This document shows, one piece after another, positions 8,727 through 17,901 of a stretch of DNA of 64,000 nt. The notes under the pieces were generated by a model. It had not been told where the DNA came from. It saw only the letters and a list, made by a program, of their open reading frames with translations, and made no database searches. Origin of the DNA: Methanococcoides sp. AM1 (GTDB lineage: Archaea; Halobacteriota; Methanosarcinia; Methanosarcinales; Methanosarcinaceae). Every line of letters starts with the position of its first letter. The first letter of the stretch is position 1. The DNA lies in NCBI RefSeq assembly GCF_900774055.1, contig NZ_CAAGSW010000002.1, positions 310,001 to 374,000 of the forward strand. Direction: 5' to 3'. A program made the position numbers and the translations under genes.

Positions 8727-9476
8727 ATGAATATCCGTTCAAAATATTTAATGTTTGGATTTGGACTTGTTTTGGCATCGGCTATCCTCCACCTGATACA
8801 TTACCTCATATTCCATGATATGCACCACATTTCCATCTATCTTGTGGGAAGAATTGCTTTTGTGCCACTGGAAGTCCTGCTTGCCTCTTTGATCATCCAC
8901 CACTTCCTTGAGCGTATCGAGAAAAAGCACCAGATGGAAAAACTGAACATGATAATCGGGAGTTTTTTCAGTGAGGTTGGTACCAACCTTCTTACAGTGA
9001 TCTCTGATGCTGATCCGGACCTTGACAGGGTAAGGGAGAAATTTGTCATAAAGGATATATGGTCTGAAAGCGACTTCTCAAATCTTGAGTTATTCCTTAA
9101 GAACTATGATTACAAGGTCGATACAAGAAAGATCGATCTGGTCTCATTCTCTTCGTCACTGGTCAGCAAAAGAGCGTACATGGCATCTCTGTTACAGAAC
9201 CCTATAATGTTCGAGCATGAGCCATTCACTGAGCTTCTCAGGGCTGTATTCCATATGACGGAGGAATTGGATTACAGGGAAGACCTTTCAGCTCTTCCGG
9301 AGTCTGATAAGATTCATCTTTCAGGTGACATTAAAAGGGTTTACAGTTTACTGGCACGCGAATGGCTGGTGTATATGCAGTATCAGAAAGCCAACTATCC
9401 GTTCCTGTTCTCACTTGCGATGAGGACAAATCCGTTCGATAAGGATGCAAGTGTTGTAATAAACAATAATTCCTGA
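8727..9476 (+). CDS. Uncharacterised two-helix membrane protein
   Basis: A 249-residue protein I do not recognise. The N-terminus has two hydrophobic segments (about residues 7-28 and 35-58) joined by a short His-rich stretch (HYLIFHDMHH), followed by a basic turn and a long soluble, mostly helical domain (about 65-249) expected in the cytoplasm. No catalytic motif is apparent. GGGAG precedes the ATG, and it follows nth closely. The layout resembles small methanogen membrane proteins with a helical cytoplasmic tail, but no function can be supported. Confidence 0.75.
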   Translation: MNIRSKYLMFGFGLVLASAILHLIHYLIFHDMHHISIYLVGRIAFVPLEVLLASLIIHHFLERIEKKHQMEKLNMIIGSFFSEVGTNLLTVISDADPDLDRVREKFVIKDIWSESDFSNLELFLKNYDYKVDTRKIDLVSFSSSLVSKRAYMASLLQNPIMFEHEPFTELLRAVFHMTEELDYREDLSALPESDKIHLSGDIKRVYSLLAREWLVYMQYQKANYPFLFSLAMRTNPFDKDASVVINNNS

Positions 9477-9607
9477 GAATTTCCTATGAATATTTTCATT
9501 TTGGAAAATCAGGGTATCTTAGTGGAATGCAGGTCTTTCTCTTGACCTCACTTTCACTTCACTTGCCAAATCCTTAAAACCAACTTAATACATAATAACT
9601 CTTTACA

Positions 9608-10702
9608 ATGTCACGAGTTATCCTCCATGTTGATATGGATTACTTCTACGCTGCTATCGAAGAGCGTGAGGACCCTTCTATCAAGGGCAAAGCTGTTGTT
9701 GTCTGCATGTATTCCAACAGGGGTGAAGAGGGAGGGGCTGTCAGCACCTGTAACTACATTGCGAGGGAAGATGGCATTCATTCTGCCATGCCATGCAGGC
9801 TTGCAAAATCCATAAACCCTGATGCTGTCTATTTGCCTGTCAGGAAAGAGTTCTACACTGAAGTATCGGACCGTATAATGGAAATTCTCAGGTCATATGG
9901 TGATGGTGATGGTGAACTTTTTGAAAAGATCGGTATCGATGAGGCATTTATTGAGATCACGCACAGATCCGACGGTGACTTCGATGCAGCAGAGGAGATC
10001 GCAAAACAGATCAAAGAGGATGTAAAAAAGCTGGAGGGTCTTACCTGTTCGGTAGGTATCGGACCTAACAAGATCATTGCCAAGATGGCGTCCTCCCGGC
10101 AGAAACCGGATGGTGTTACTCTCATTCGACCTGAGGATGTTGAGAGCTTCCTTATGGAAATGCCTGTGTCAAAGCTCTGGGGCATAGGAAATGTCACAGA
10201 AGGAAAACTGGCTGAAATGGGCATTGAGACGGTGAAGGATCTTGCAGGATGGGATGTGCAGGAGCTAATTGGCGCTTTCGGAAAGACCCGGGGAACCTGG
10301 CTCAAAATGGCTGCATCGGGTATCGATGACAGTCCTGTGAAAGAGAAGACTGCTTCTGACCAGATTGGCAGGATGGCTTCACTGACCCACGATACTCGCA
10401 AGAGTGACCTTGTGCTTTCCCTGCTGGATGAGCTTGTGGATGATGTGTTCGGAAAAGTTCAGGCACGAAGTGTATCTTTCAGGTCTGTTACAGTAACTGT
10501 CATTTATTCCAATTTTAAAACAGTTACCAAGAGCCGCACATTGAATCTCCCTGTTTCAGATAAGTCAATGCTCAGGGAGACATCTTACCAGATAATGACC
10601 GAGCTGCTGGATAATAGTACGCTTAATCTCAGGCGCATAGGTGTGCGCGTGGGTAACCTTCAGGAAAGCAAGGGGCAGAAAACGCTGGCAGATTTCTTCT
10701 AA
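9608..10702 (+). CDS. dinB: DNA polymerase IV (Y-family translesion polymerase)
   Basis: A 364-residue Y-family polymerase. The palm motif HVDMDYFYAAIEER (from about residue 7) supplies the first metal-binding Asp, IGIDEAFIEI the second acidic site, and SVGIGPNKIIAKMASSRQKP the finger/palm signature. HhH-type little-finger features follow (KLWGIGNVTEGKLAEMGIETV). The last residues, GQKTLADFF, form a PCNA-interacting (PIP-like) motif, expected to recruit it to the sliding clamp encoded at 31973-32710. Full length; roughly 130 non-coding bases precede it. Confidence 0.93.
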   Translation: MSRVILHVDMDYFYAAIEEREDPSIKGKAVVVCMYSNRGEEGGAVSTCNYIAREDGIHSAMPCRLAKSINPDAVYLPVRKEFYTEVSDRIMEILRSYGDGDGELFEKIGIDEAFIEITHRSDGDFDAAEEIAKQIKEDVKKLEGLTCSVGIGPNKIIAKMASSRQKPDGVTLIRPEDVESFLMEMPVSKLWGIGNVTEGKLAEMGIETVKDLAGWDVQELIGAFGKTRGTWLKMAASGIDDSPVKEKTASDQIGRMASLTHDTRKSDLVLSLLDELVDDVFGKVQARSVSFRSVTVTVIYSNFKTVTKSRTLNLPVSDKSMLRETSYQIMTELLDNSTLNLRRIGVRVGNLQESKGQKTLADFF

Positions 10703-10764
10703 TAACTATTTTTAGCTTATGTGGTAGATGCTGGTATTAAGTAATAAAAAAGGAATAATGACCA

Positions 10765-11487
10765 ATGTTCTTAAGGACAATTTCACTAAGGGACTCAGAA
10801 GACGTTGATAAAAGCACTTACCCTTTCACAATTCCTGTTATCAGGAACTTTCGAGAACTCGAACTGACGGGCAACGTAACCTTCTTTGTCGGCGAGAACG
10901 GTTCCGGCAAATCCACAATGCTGGAAGCCATAGCCCATCAGGCAGGTTTCAATACCGCCGGGGGGAGCCGCAATAACCTGTATGAGGTCCACAGGTCTAC
11001 TTCTGTTTTCGGTGAACATCTCCGTTTCTCATGGATGCCAAAGGTCTCAGAGGGTTTTTTCCTGAGGTCGGAAACCTTCTACGATTTTGCATCCCATATC
11101 GATGAACTCCAAAAAGTTGATGGCAGGGCCTACGATGCCTATGGTGGCAAGTCCCTTCATGAGCAGTCCCACGGAGAGTCGTTCCTCTCCCTTTTCAACA
11201 ACCGGTTCAGGAACGGCCTGTATCTTCTTGACGAGCCTGAAGCTGCCCTCTCTCCGTTGAGGCAGTTGTCCCTGCTGAAGATAATCCATGACATGGAATC
11301 AAGTGGAAGGGCACAGTTCATAATTGCCACACATTCTCCCATACTCATGGGATATCCGGACTGCCGGATACTTGACTTTGATGGCGATCACATAACTGAA
11401 GTTGAGTATGAGGATACGGACCATTACAACATCACAAAGGATTTCCTCAATGCGAGGGAGCGTTATTTCAGGGAACTTTTTCGTTGA
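10765..11487 (+). CDS. Predicted ABC-type ATPase (AAA, SMC/RecF-like fold)
   Basis: A 240-residue soluble ATPase with a full ABC-type nucleotide site: Walker A GENGSGKST (residues 43-51), signature-like QSHGESFLSLF (about 134-144), Walker B LYLLDEPE (about 152-159) and the H-loop in IIATHSPILMGY (about 186-197). There is no transmembrane domain and the coiled-coil arm of SMC/RecF is missing, so it is one of the compact predicted ATPases (COG3910-like). It lies 62 bases after dinB on the same strand; a repair link is only positional. Confidence 0.85.
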   Translation: MFLRTISLRDSEDVDKSTYPFTIPVIRNFRELELTGNVTFFVGENGSGKSTMLEAIAHQAGFNTAGGSRNNLYEVHRSTSVFGEHLRFSWMPKVSEGFFLRSETFYDFASHIDELQKVDGRAYDAYGGKSLHEQSHGESFLSLFNNRFRNGLYLLDEPEAALSPLRQLSLLKIIHDMESSGRAQFIIATHSPILMGYPDCRILDFDGDHITEVEYEDTDHYNITKDFLNARERYFRELFR

Positions 11488-11512
11488 ATGACCTTTTGCT
11501 TTTACTCAACTT

Positions 11513-14500
11513 TCATTCACCTTTTCCGAAACCCCCGCCTCCAGGTGTTTCTATCACTAATAGATCCCCTTCATCCATATCGATCTCAGCAGTTCCTTCG
11601 ATCTCCTCGCATTCCCCCCTCTTTCTTATGACCATATTACTGCCACATTTCCCACCCTCACCACCGTTCATGCCGAAAGGAGGGTACTTCCTGTGTGAAG
11701 AAAGGATTGCTGCTTTCATCTTTTCAAGGAATCGAACCTTGCGGACAACGCCGTTCCCGCCGGCGTGTCTTCCCCGACCTCCGCTTCCTTTTCGGATAGA
11801 GAACTCCTCGAGCAGCACCGGGAAGCGCAGTTCAAGTACCTCCGGATCGGTTATCCGGGAGTTGGTCATATGCGTCTGCACAGCATCGGTCCCGTTAAAG
11901 TCATTTCCTGCACCGGAACCCCCGCAGATGGTCTCATAATACTGGTATTCGTGATTCCCGAAGGTGAAATTGTTCATTGTTCCCTGCGATGCGGCCATTA
12001 CTCCTAAAGCAGCATAAAGAGAGTCAACGATGTACTGAGAGGTCTCAACATTCCCTGCCACCACTGCAGCAGGACAGGATGGATTCAAAAGGCACCCTTG
12101 TGGTATGATGATCTCAAGCGGTTTCATGCATCCTGCATTCAGCGGGATGTTCTCTTTTACCAGGGTGCGGAAAACATAGAGTACGGCAGCCCTGCAAATT
12201 GAGGCAGGTGCGTTGAAGTTGCTATCCTGTTGTGGTGAGGTGCCGGTAAGATCGATGCAGGCAGAGCGTTTCTCATGATCGATGGTAATATTTACACATA
12301 TCTGGCTTTCATCATCAAGTATGTAGGTAAAACTTCCATCATGAAGTACTTCGATAACTCTTCGGACTGCTTCCTCTGCGTTGTCCTGAATATGCTGCAT
12401 GTATGAACTGACGGTTTCAAGTGAATATTTCTCCACCATCTTCTCAAGTTGTTGTATCCCTTTCTCATTAGCAGCCATCTGTGCTTTTAGGTCTGCTATG
12501 TTCTGTTGGGGATTGCGTGACGGGTGATCGTTCGATCTCAGAAGCTTCAGGATCTCTGCTTCCTGAAATATGCCTCCATCCCTCATTTTGAAATTCTCTA
12601 TCAGGATGCCCTCTTCGGATATCTTCCTGCTCTTTGGTGGCATGGAGCCGGGCGTTACACCTCCTATGTCTGCATGGTGACCACGGGATGCCACATAGAA
12701 CTTTGCTTCTTCGGTGCTGCAAAAAACAGGTGATATCACCGTGATGTCCGGAAGGTGAGTACCTCCTGAATATGGGGAATTGAGCATGTAGGCATCCCCT
12801 GATCTCATTTTTCCGTTCGTTGATCGAATGATGGCCTTGACCGATCCCTCCATGGATCCCAGATGGACCGGGATGTGGGGTGCGTTGGCTATGAGGTTCC
12901 CGTTGTTGTCGAAGATAGCACAGGAAAAGTCCAGGCGTTCCTTTATGTTGACTGAATGTGCGGTGTTCTGCAAACGGTATCCCATCTGCTCGGCAATGGA
13001 CATGAAACGGTTATTGAACACTTCGAGCATCACCGGGTCAGCATCAGTACCGATTGCAACATGTTCTGCCGGTGCTTCCGTGCGAGTTAGTACAATATGG
13101 TCCAGGGCCGTGATCTCCGCTTCCCATGATGGTTCCACAACGATCGTGGTCGTATCTTCAATGATAAGTGCAGGTCCTTTCACCACATGACCGGGTTTCA
13201 GGCATTTTCTTATGAATACTGGTGTGTGGTGGTATTCTCCGCATGTGTACATCTCAACGTTTGTCTCATGCATGCACTCGCCTTCCGCGACCTCGTTATT
13301 GATGCTCTCTTCCGGGATCTCATTTAGTCCTATGATCTCCAGTGAAATGCTGGAAATTACAAGGTTGCGTTCTTCCATCACAAAACCAAATTGCTCTTTG
13401 TGAGCTTCAAGGAAACTTTCCAGGATCGCTTCGAACTTCCCAAAGAAGACCTCAAGGGATGTGTCGGTGCCACTATATCTCACATGTACCTTACGTTCGA
13501 CCACAATATTCTCTTCCGTAACTCCCTGCTTTTTCATGGCAGCAGATCCATGATTTTCCAGTTCTTCGAACAATTTATGAATATCATTGATCGCTTTATC
13601 GGTAAGTTCTTCTTCCACAGATTTCTCAAGGATCATCCTCTGGTCTGCAAGCCCCATTCCGTACGCTGATAGCACGCCGGCATATGGGTGTATGAACACA
13701 CTTGTCATCCCAAGAGAATCTGCAACAAGGCATGCATGCTGGGCACCTGCACCTCCGAAACAGCACAATGTGTAATCTTTCAGGTCGTATCCTCTTTGCG
13801 TTGAGATCTTCTTGATCGCATTTGCCATGTTCTCTACGGCAACGGTAAGGAACCCTTCGGCAACCTGTCCAGGCGTGGTGTTCTCTCCTGTGTCTGCAGA
13901 TATTTTCCCTGCAATTTTGATAAAACGAGAGCTTACTACATCAGAGTCCATTGGCAATGTTCCGGATTCCCCGAAAACATTAGGGAAGAACCCGGGTATT
14001 ATCCTTGACAGCATCACGTTACAATCTGTAACTGTCAGCGGACCTCCATGTCTGTAACAGGAAGGTCCGGGATCAGAGCCTGCAGAATCAGGACCGACCT
14101 GATATCTTCCATCATCAAAATGCAATATAGAACCTCCTCCGGCTGCAACGGTATGGATGTTCATCATTGGTGAATAGAGGTGTATCCCTGCGACCTCGTT
14201 CTCAAAAGAGCGCTCATATTCCCCGTTGTAATGTGCCACGTCGGTGGATGTTCCGCCCATATCAAAACTGATGATCTTCTCGAATCCTGCCATTCCTGAT
14301 ACTCTGGCAGCTCCGACGATTCCTCCCGCGGGGCCCGAAAGTATGCTGTCCTTCCCCCTGAAGGACATTGCATCGGTCAATCCGCCATTGGATTGCATGA
14401 ACAGCAACTTTGTATTATTCCCATCCGCATGCAGGACAGACAGTATCCTGTTCACATATCGCTGCAGGACAGGGGAGAGATAAGTATCGACCATTGTGGT

Positions 14501-15127
14501 CTCCCCACGACCAACGATCTTTATAAGTGGACTGACCCTGTGGGAAAGTGATATGTTGTTAAAACCAATGCCCTGTGCTATTCTCTCAATGGCCAGTTCA
14601 TGCTCAGGGTAGCGGTATGAGTGCATAAGTACAACTGCAAGTGACCGTATCCCGCTAGCATAGACGACTTCAAGGTCTTTCCGGATCTTTTCTTCATCAG
14701 GCACTATTAGTTCTTCACCTCTGGCACTGTGTCTCTGTTCCACTTCGAGTACCTCTTCATAGAGTACTTCAGGCAGTTCTATTTCAAGTGCGAAAATATC
14801 CGGGCGGTTCTGGTAACCGATCCGCAGTGCATCCTTGAAGCCTTTGGTTATAACAAGTGCAGATGCCTCCCCTTTCCTTTCCAGAAGTGCATTCGTTCCC
14901 ACGGTGGTTCCCATCTTAATGCAGTCTATTTTCTGTCTGGGGAGTTCATCATCTTTTGAAAGCCCAAGCAATCGACGTATGCCCTGTATGGCTGCATCCT
15001 CATAGTGCTCAGGGTCTTCTGAGAGCAATTTCTGTGTAACAATGCTTCCATCCGGTCTCATGGCGACAACATCGGTGAAAGTACCGCCTCTGTCGATCCA
15101 GAAATGCCATTTTTTATCATTGGACAT
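11513..15127 (-). CDS. Fused HyuA-HyuB hydantoinase/5-oxoprolinase-like protein
   Basis: A 1204-residue protein combining both halves of the ATP-dependent hydantoinase/oxoprolinase family. The HyuA half (about residues 1-665) opens with WIDRGGTFTDVVA and has the actin-like ATPase elements FDMGGTSTDVAHYNGE and GGAGAQHAC; the HyuB half (about 680-1204) runs from DPVMLEVFNNRF to the Gly-rich TPGGGGFGKGE end. The family hydrolyses cyclic amides such as 5-oxoproline or N-methylhydantoin with ATP. Many archaea encode HyuA and HyuB separately; this is a single fused frame. ATG at 15127 has GAGG upstream; a TTG at 15148 is the alternative. Substrate unknown. Confidence 0.88.
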   Translation of the reverse strand: MSNDKKWHFWIDRGGTFTDVVAMRPDGSIVTQKLLSEDPEHYEDAAIQGIRRLLGLSKDDELPRQKIDCIKMGTTVGTNALLERKGEASALVITKGFKDALRIGYQNRPDIFALEIELPEVLYEEVLEVEQRHSARGEELIVPDEEKIRKDLEVVYASGIRSLAVVLMHSYRYPEHELAIERIAQGIGFNNISLSHRVSPLIKIVGRGETTMVDTYLSPVLQRYVNRILSVLHADGNNTKLLFMQSNGGLTDAMSFRGKDSILSGPAGGIVGAARVSGMAGFEKIISFDMGGTSTDVAHYNGEYERSFENEVAGIHLYSPMMNIHTVAAGGGSILHFDDGRYQVGPDSAGSDPGPSCYRHGGPLTVTDCNVMLSRIIPGFFPNVFGESGTLPMDSDVVSSRFIKIAGKISADTGENTTPGQVAEGFLTVAVENMANAIKKISTQRGYDLKDYTLCCFGGAGAQHACLVADSLGMTSVFIHPYAGVLSAYGMGLADQRMILEKSVEEELTDKAINDIHKLFEELENHGSAAMKKQGVTEENIVVERKVHVRYSGTDTSLEVFFGKFEAILESFLEAHKEQFGFVMEERNLVISSISLEIIGLNEIPEESINNEVAEGECMHETNVEMYTCGEYHHTPVFIRKCLKPGHVVKGPALIIEDTTTIVVEPSWEAEITALDHIVLTRTEAPAEHVAIGTDADPVMLEVFNNRFMSIAEQMGYRLQNTAHSVNIKERLDFSCAIFDNNGNLIANAPHIPVHLGSMEGSVKAIIRSTNGKMRSGDAYMLNSPYSGGTHLPDITVISPVFCSTEEAKFYVASRGHHADIGGVTPGSMPPKSRKISEEGILIENFKMRDGGIFQEAEILKLLRSNDHPSRNPQQNIADLKAQMAANEKGIQQLEKMVEKYSLETVSSYMQHIQDNAEEAVRRVIEVLHDGSFTYILDDESQICVNITIDHEKRSACIDLTGTSPQQDSNFNAPASICRAAVLYVFRTLVKENIPLNAGCMKPLEIIIPQGCLLNPSCPAAVVAGNVETSQYIVDSLYAALGVMAASQGTMNNFTFGNHEYQYYETICGGSGAGNDFNGTDAVQTHMTNSRITDPEVLELRFPVLLEEFSIRKGSGGRGRHAGGNGVVRKVRFLEKMKAAILSSHRKYPPFGMNGGEGGKCGSNMVIRKRGECEEIEGTAEIDMDEGDLLVIETPGGGGFGKGE

Positions 15128-15182
15128 GTTGGGGAACCTCGATTGCAAAAATGTTTATCCTATACAGTTCCTACAATTATTT

Positions 15183-15701
15183 ATGTCGTTCTCATCCATG
15201 GAGGTCCAGATAGTTCAGATGCTGAACTCCTATCCTGTACTGGATCCTTTTATGGTGTTCCTTTCTGTTGTGGGTGAGGGTCCTTTGTGGATATTAATAG
15301 GGTCGTATCTTTACCTCTCTGGCTCAAAAAGAGCCGCAGTGTATTTTGGTCTGATGCTACTATCTGTGTGGATCGCGGCCACCGTTCTGAAATCCTGGCT
15401 AATGGTCCCAAGGCCTGAGGACGTACGCTTTGTTCTAGAAACATCAGGATATTCAATGCCAAGTATTCACTCTGGCATGGCATTTGCAACAGCAATGTTC
15501 CTGCACCCGATAGCAGGAAAAATCAAATTTCTTTTGTGGGCTGGTGCTATATTAATGGCATTTAGTCGTGTTTTTGCAGGGGTCCACTATCCATCAGATG
15601 TGATAGCTGGTGCTGTTCTTGGTGTCGTTATGGGGTTCCTCTGGATAAGAATGGAACTCTATACAAATGTATATTTACAAAAAAGAGAGGATTCGGATTA
15701 A
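15183..15701 (+). CDS. PAP2 superfamily membrane phosphatase
   Basis: A membrane phosphatase of the PAP2 family, about 172 residues from the ATG at 15183. All three catalytic blocks are visible: K-x6-RP in KSWLMVPRP, PSxH in PSIHSGMAF and SRx5HxxxD in SRVFAGVHYPSD. About five hydrophobic segments surround them. Substrates in the family are lipid phosphates such as undecaprenyl or archaeal polyprenyl diphosphate. The open frame runs upstream to 15042 but overlaps the divergent HyuAB gene, so starts at 15183 or 15198 are preferred; no strong ribosome site. It overlaps the end of purF by four bases, tail to tail. Confidence 0.87.
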   Translation: MSFSSMEVQIVQMLNSYPVLDPFMVFLSVVGEGPLWILIGSYLYLSGSKRAAVYFGLMLLSVWIAATVLKSWLMVPRPEDVRFVLETSGYSMPSIHSGMAFATAMFLHPIAGKIKFLLWAGAILMAFSRVFAGVHYPSDVIAGAVLGVVMGFLWIRMELYTNVYLQKREDSD

Positions 15702-17122
15702 TCCTTGTCCTTGAACTCATCGAGTTTGAGTTGCTTGCGGTGGCACTTTTCACCAGGGATCTCTACAGGGTAAAGTTCAGTGAGGCATCCGAGACAAAGT
15801 TCATTTCTGTCAATGCCGATAGACCTGACGAGGCCGTCGATGCTAAGATATCCAAGTGAGTCTGCAGTTATCGCATCCCTGACCATTTCCACGGGTTTCT
15901 TGGCAGCTATAAGCTCATCCCTTGAGGCCATATCAATTCCAAGGTAACATGGTGCAATGATCGCTGGACTTCCGATCCTTGCGTGAATCTCTTTAGCTCC
16001 TGCTTTGCGTACCATGTCAATGATACGTCGGGAGGTGGTTCCACGCACGATGCTGTCATCGATGAGAACGACCTTTTTATCCTTGAGGTTCTCAGAGATG
16101 GTGTTCATCTTAAGACGTACTGCTGTTTCCCGCATTGCCTGTCCGGGCAAGATAAATGTGCGTCCGATATAACGGTTCTTCATCAGCCCTTCCTGGTATT
16201 TGATCCCGGACTCTTCAGCATATCCTATAGCTGATGTGATCCCTGAGTCAGGTACCGGGGACACTATGTCGGCTTCTACCGGATGCTCGTGTGAAAGTTC
16301 CCTTCCGATCTTTTCACGAACCTTGTAAACAAGCTGTCCGTCAATAATGGAATCAGGCCTTGCAAAATAAATATATTCAAAAACACAATGTGCAGCGTTC
16401 TTCTCGTTGAACATCTGGTGGCTTTCAAAGCCATTTTCTGTGATCTCTACAACTTCACCGGGTCTTACATCCCTTGTAAGTTCACCGTTGAGCGTGTCAA
16501 TAGCCACACTCTCTGATGCGACAACATATCCGCCGCTGATCTCTCCTATGCATAATGGTTTGAATCCCAGTGGGTCGCGGGCAGCAAAAAGCCGATCATC
16601 GATCATCAGGGCAAGGGAATATGATCCCTTAAGTCTTGACATCACTGCTTTGATGGATTCCAGGTGATCACGCTTTAGCATCTCCTTGACAAGAAGATGT
16701 GCGATGACCTCTGTATCAGAATTAGTAATAAAAATGCGCCCTTCGGATTCCAGTTCATCCCGAAGTTCCTGACCGTTCACAAGATTGCCGTTGTGTGCAA
16801 TTGCAACGGTACCACTCTTGTAATTGACCATTAGTGGCTGGCAGTTCTCGATCTTTGAATCGCCGGTAGTGGAGTATCGGACATGTCCGAGACCAATGTT
16901 ACCTTTGAGCTTCAGAAGATCCTCTTTGGAATAAACTTCCGGAACAAGCCCCATGCCTTTGATGGACTTGACGGTCTCTCCACATTTGACCGTAATTCCG
17001 GTAGATTCCTGTCCCCTATGCTGCAAGGCATAGAGGGCATAGTATATCTGAAGTGAAGCTGGTTTTGCCTGTGCATCTGCATTATGCATCAACACGCCGA
17101 CAACGCCGCATTCTTCTTTCAT
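15698..17122 (-). CDS. purF: Amidophosphoribosyltransferase
   Basis: A 474-residue first-step enzyme of purine synthesis making 5-phosphoribosylamine from PRPP and glutamine. The N-terminus MKEECGVVG has the nucleophile Cys at residue 5 after a short propeptide, as in the processed Bacillus-type enzyme. The PRPP motif VVLIDDSIVRGTTS is intact. Cysteines at HCVFEY, APCYLG and LCLGCL match the [4Fe-4S] ligand pattern of that type. It follows rpl37e by 28 bases on the same strand, so LSm-L37e-PurF may form one transcript. Confidence 0.95.
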   Translation of the reverse strand: MKEECGVVGVLMHNADAQAKPASLQIYYALYALQHRGQESTGITVKCGETVKSIKGMGLVPEVYSKEDLLKLKGNIGLGHVRYSTTGDSKIENCQPLMVNYKSGTVAIAHNGNLVNGQELRDELESEGRIFITNSDTEVIAHLLVKEMLKRDHLESIKAVMSRLKGSYSLALMIDDRLFAARDPLGFKPLCIGEISGGYVVASESVAIDTLNGELTRDVRPGEVVEITENGFESHQMFNEKNAAHCVFEYIYFARPDSIIDGQLVYKVREKIGRELSHEHPVEADIVSPVPDSGITSAIGYAEESGIKYQEGLMKNRYIGRTFILPGQAMRETAVRLKMNTISENLKDKKVVLIDDSIVRGTTSRRIIDMVRKAGAKEIHARIGSPAIIAPCYLGIDMASRDELIAAKKPVEMVRDAITADSLGYLSIDGLVRSIGIDRNELCLGCLTELYPVEIPGEKCHRKQLKLDEFKDKD

Positions 17123-17150
17123 TTATACTCCGATTGAGAAAAAGTATTTT

Positions 17151-17321
17151 TTAGTATTTGCACTTTCTCTGCCACTGGTAGCTTCTCATGCGTGATGTTT
17201 TTCCGAAACCGCATGATGTGCACTGTTTTGTATGGATGTTGAGTGAAACGCTTCCACAGCGTCTGCATTTAGCGTGTGTGCGTTTTTGCCTCTTACCCAT
17301 TGATGGAGTACCTTTTGACAT
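17151..17321 (-). CDS. rpl37e: Large ribosomal subunit protein eL37 (L37e)
   Basis: Reading the minus strand by hand gives a 56-residue protein starting [20 protein letters not shown] and ending with a basic stretch before TAA at 17151-17153. It has the zinc-ribbon cysteines of L37e, CRRC and CTSC (C-x2-C about 12 residues before C-x2-C), and a strongly basic composition. It is below a 60-residue cutoff; a 62-residue frame at 17186-17374 covering it in another phase is a shadow. The upstream neighbour is LSm, a pairing well known in archaea, which supports the call. Confidence 0.95.
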   Translation of the reverse strand: MSKGTPSMGKRQKRTHAKCRRCGSVSLNIHTKQCTSCGFGKTSRMRSYQWQRKCKY

Positions 17322-17435
17322 CTCTTAATCACCTTTTGTAAATCTATAATGTAATATGTTCCAGTATATCTCAACTGCTGTTAGCTGTAATTATATTGGT
17401 GGGTTTATCCCTGATGCACCTATTATTCTTATAGG

Positions 17436-17666
<231 letters not shown>

Positions 17667-17717
17667 CTAATGCATTATGATTTTGATAAGCTATGTTACT
17701 TTCGAACTTAATAAGGT

Positions 17718-17741
17718 TTTAGTTCTTGATTTAGTTCTTGA
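17718..17741. repeat. Tandem 12-bp direct repeat in the LSm/thiDN divergent region
   Basis: TTTAGTTCTTGA occurs twice in immediate tandem (17718-17729 and 17730-17741). It is 65 bases ahead of the LSm ATG (in LSm orientation) and about 28 bases before the TATA box assigned to thiDN. It may be a chance AT-rich duplication or a two-site operator. Confidence 0.4.
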
Positions 17742-17768
17742 TTAGAATCTCCATTGTTGCAAATACTC

Positions 17769-17776
17769 TATATAAA
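17769..17776 (+). promoter_or_regulatory. thiD: Putative TATA box of thiDN
   Basis: TATATAAA is a strong archaeal box A match. Initiation near 17800 would leave a leader of about 80-100 bases before the thiDN start. No recognisable TPP riboswitch was seen in that leader. Confidence 0.5.
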
Positions 17777-17901
17777 CCTGTCGAAGATTGGCCTATGTCA
17801 GTGTGTCTCTTTAATAATCTCGTCATATCCTTGCGATGTAACCACTTGGTTTTTATTTAACAAGTTCAATCTTAAACTTCATGATAATAGAAGGCAGGAA
17901 C

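Noticed and set aside
17186-17374. 62-residue minus-strand frame
   Set aside because: It covers the rpl37e gene in a different phase, has no family resemblance and no ribosome site; the L37e translation is far better supported.
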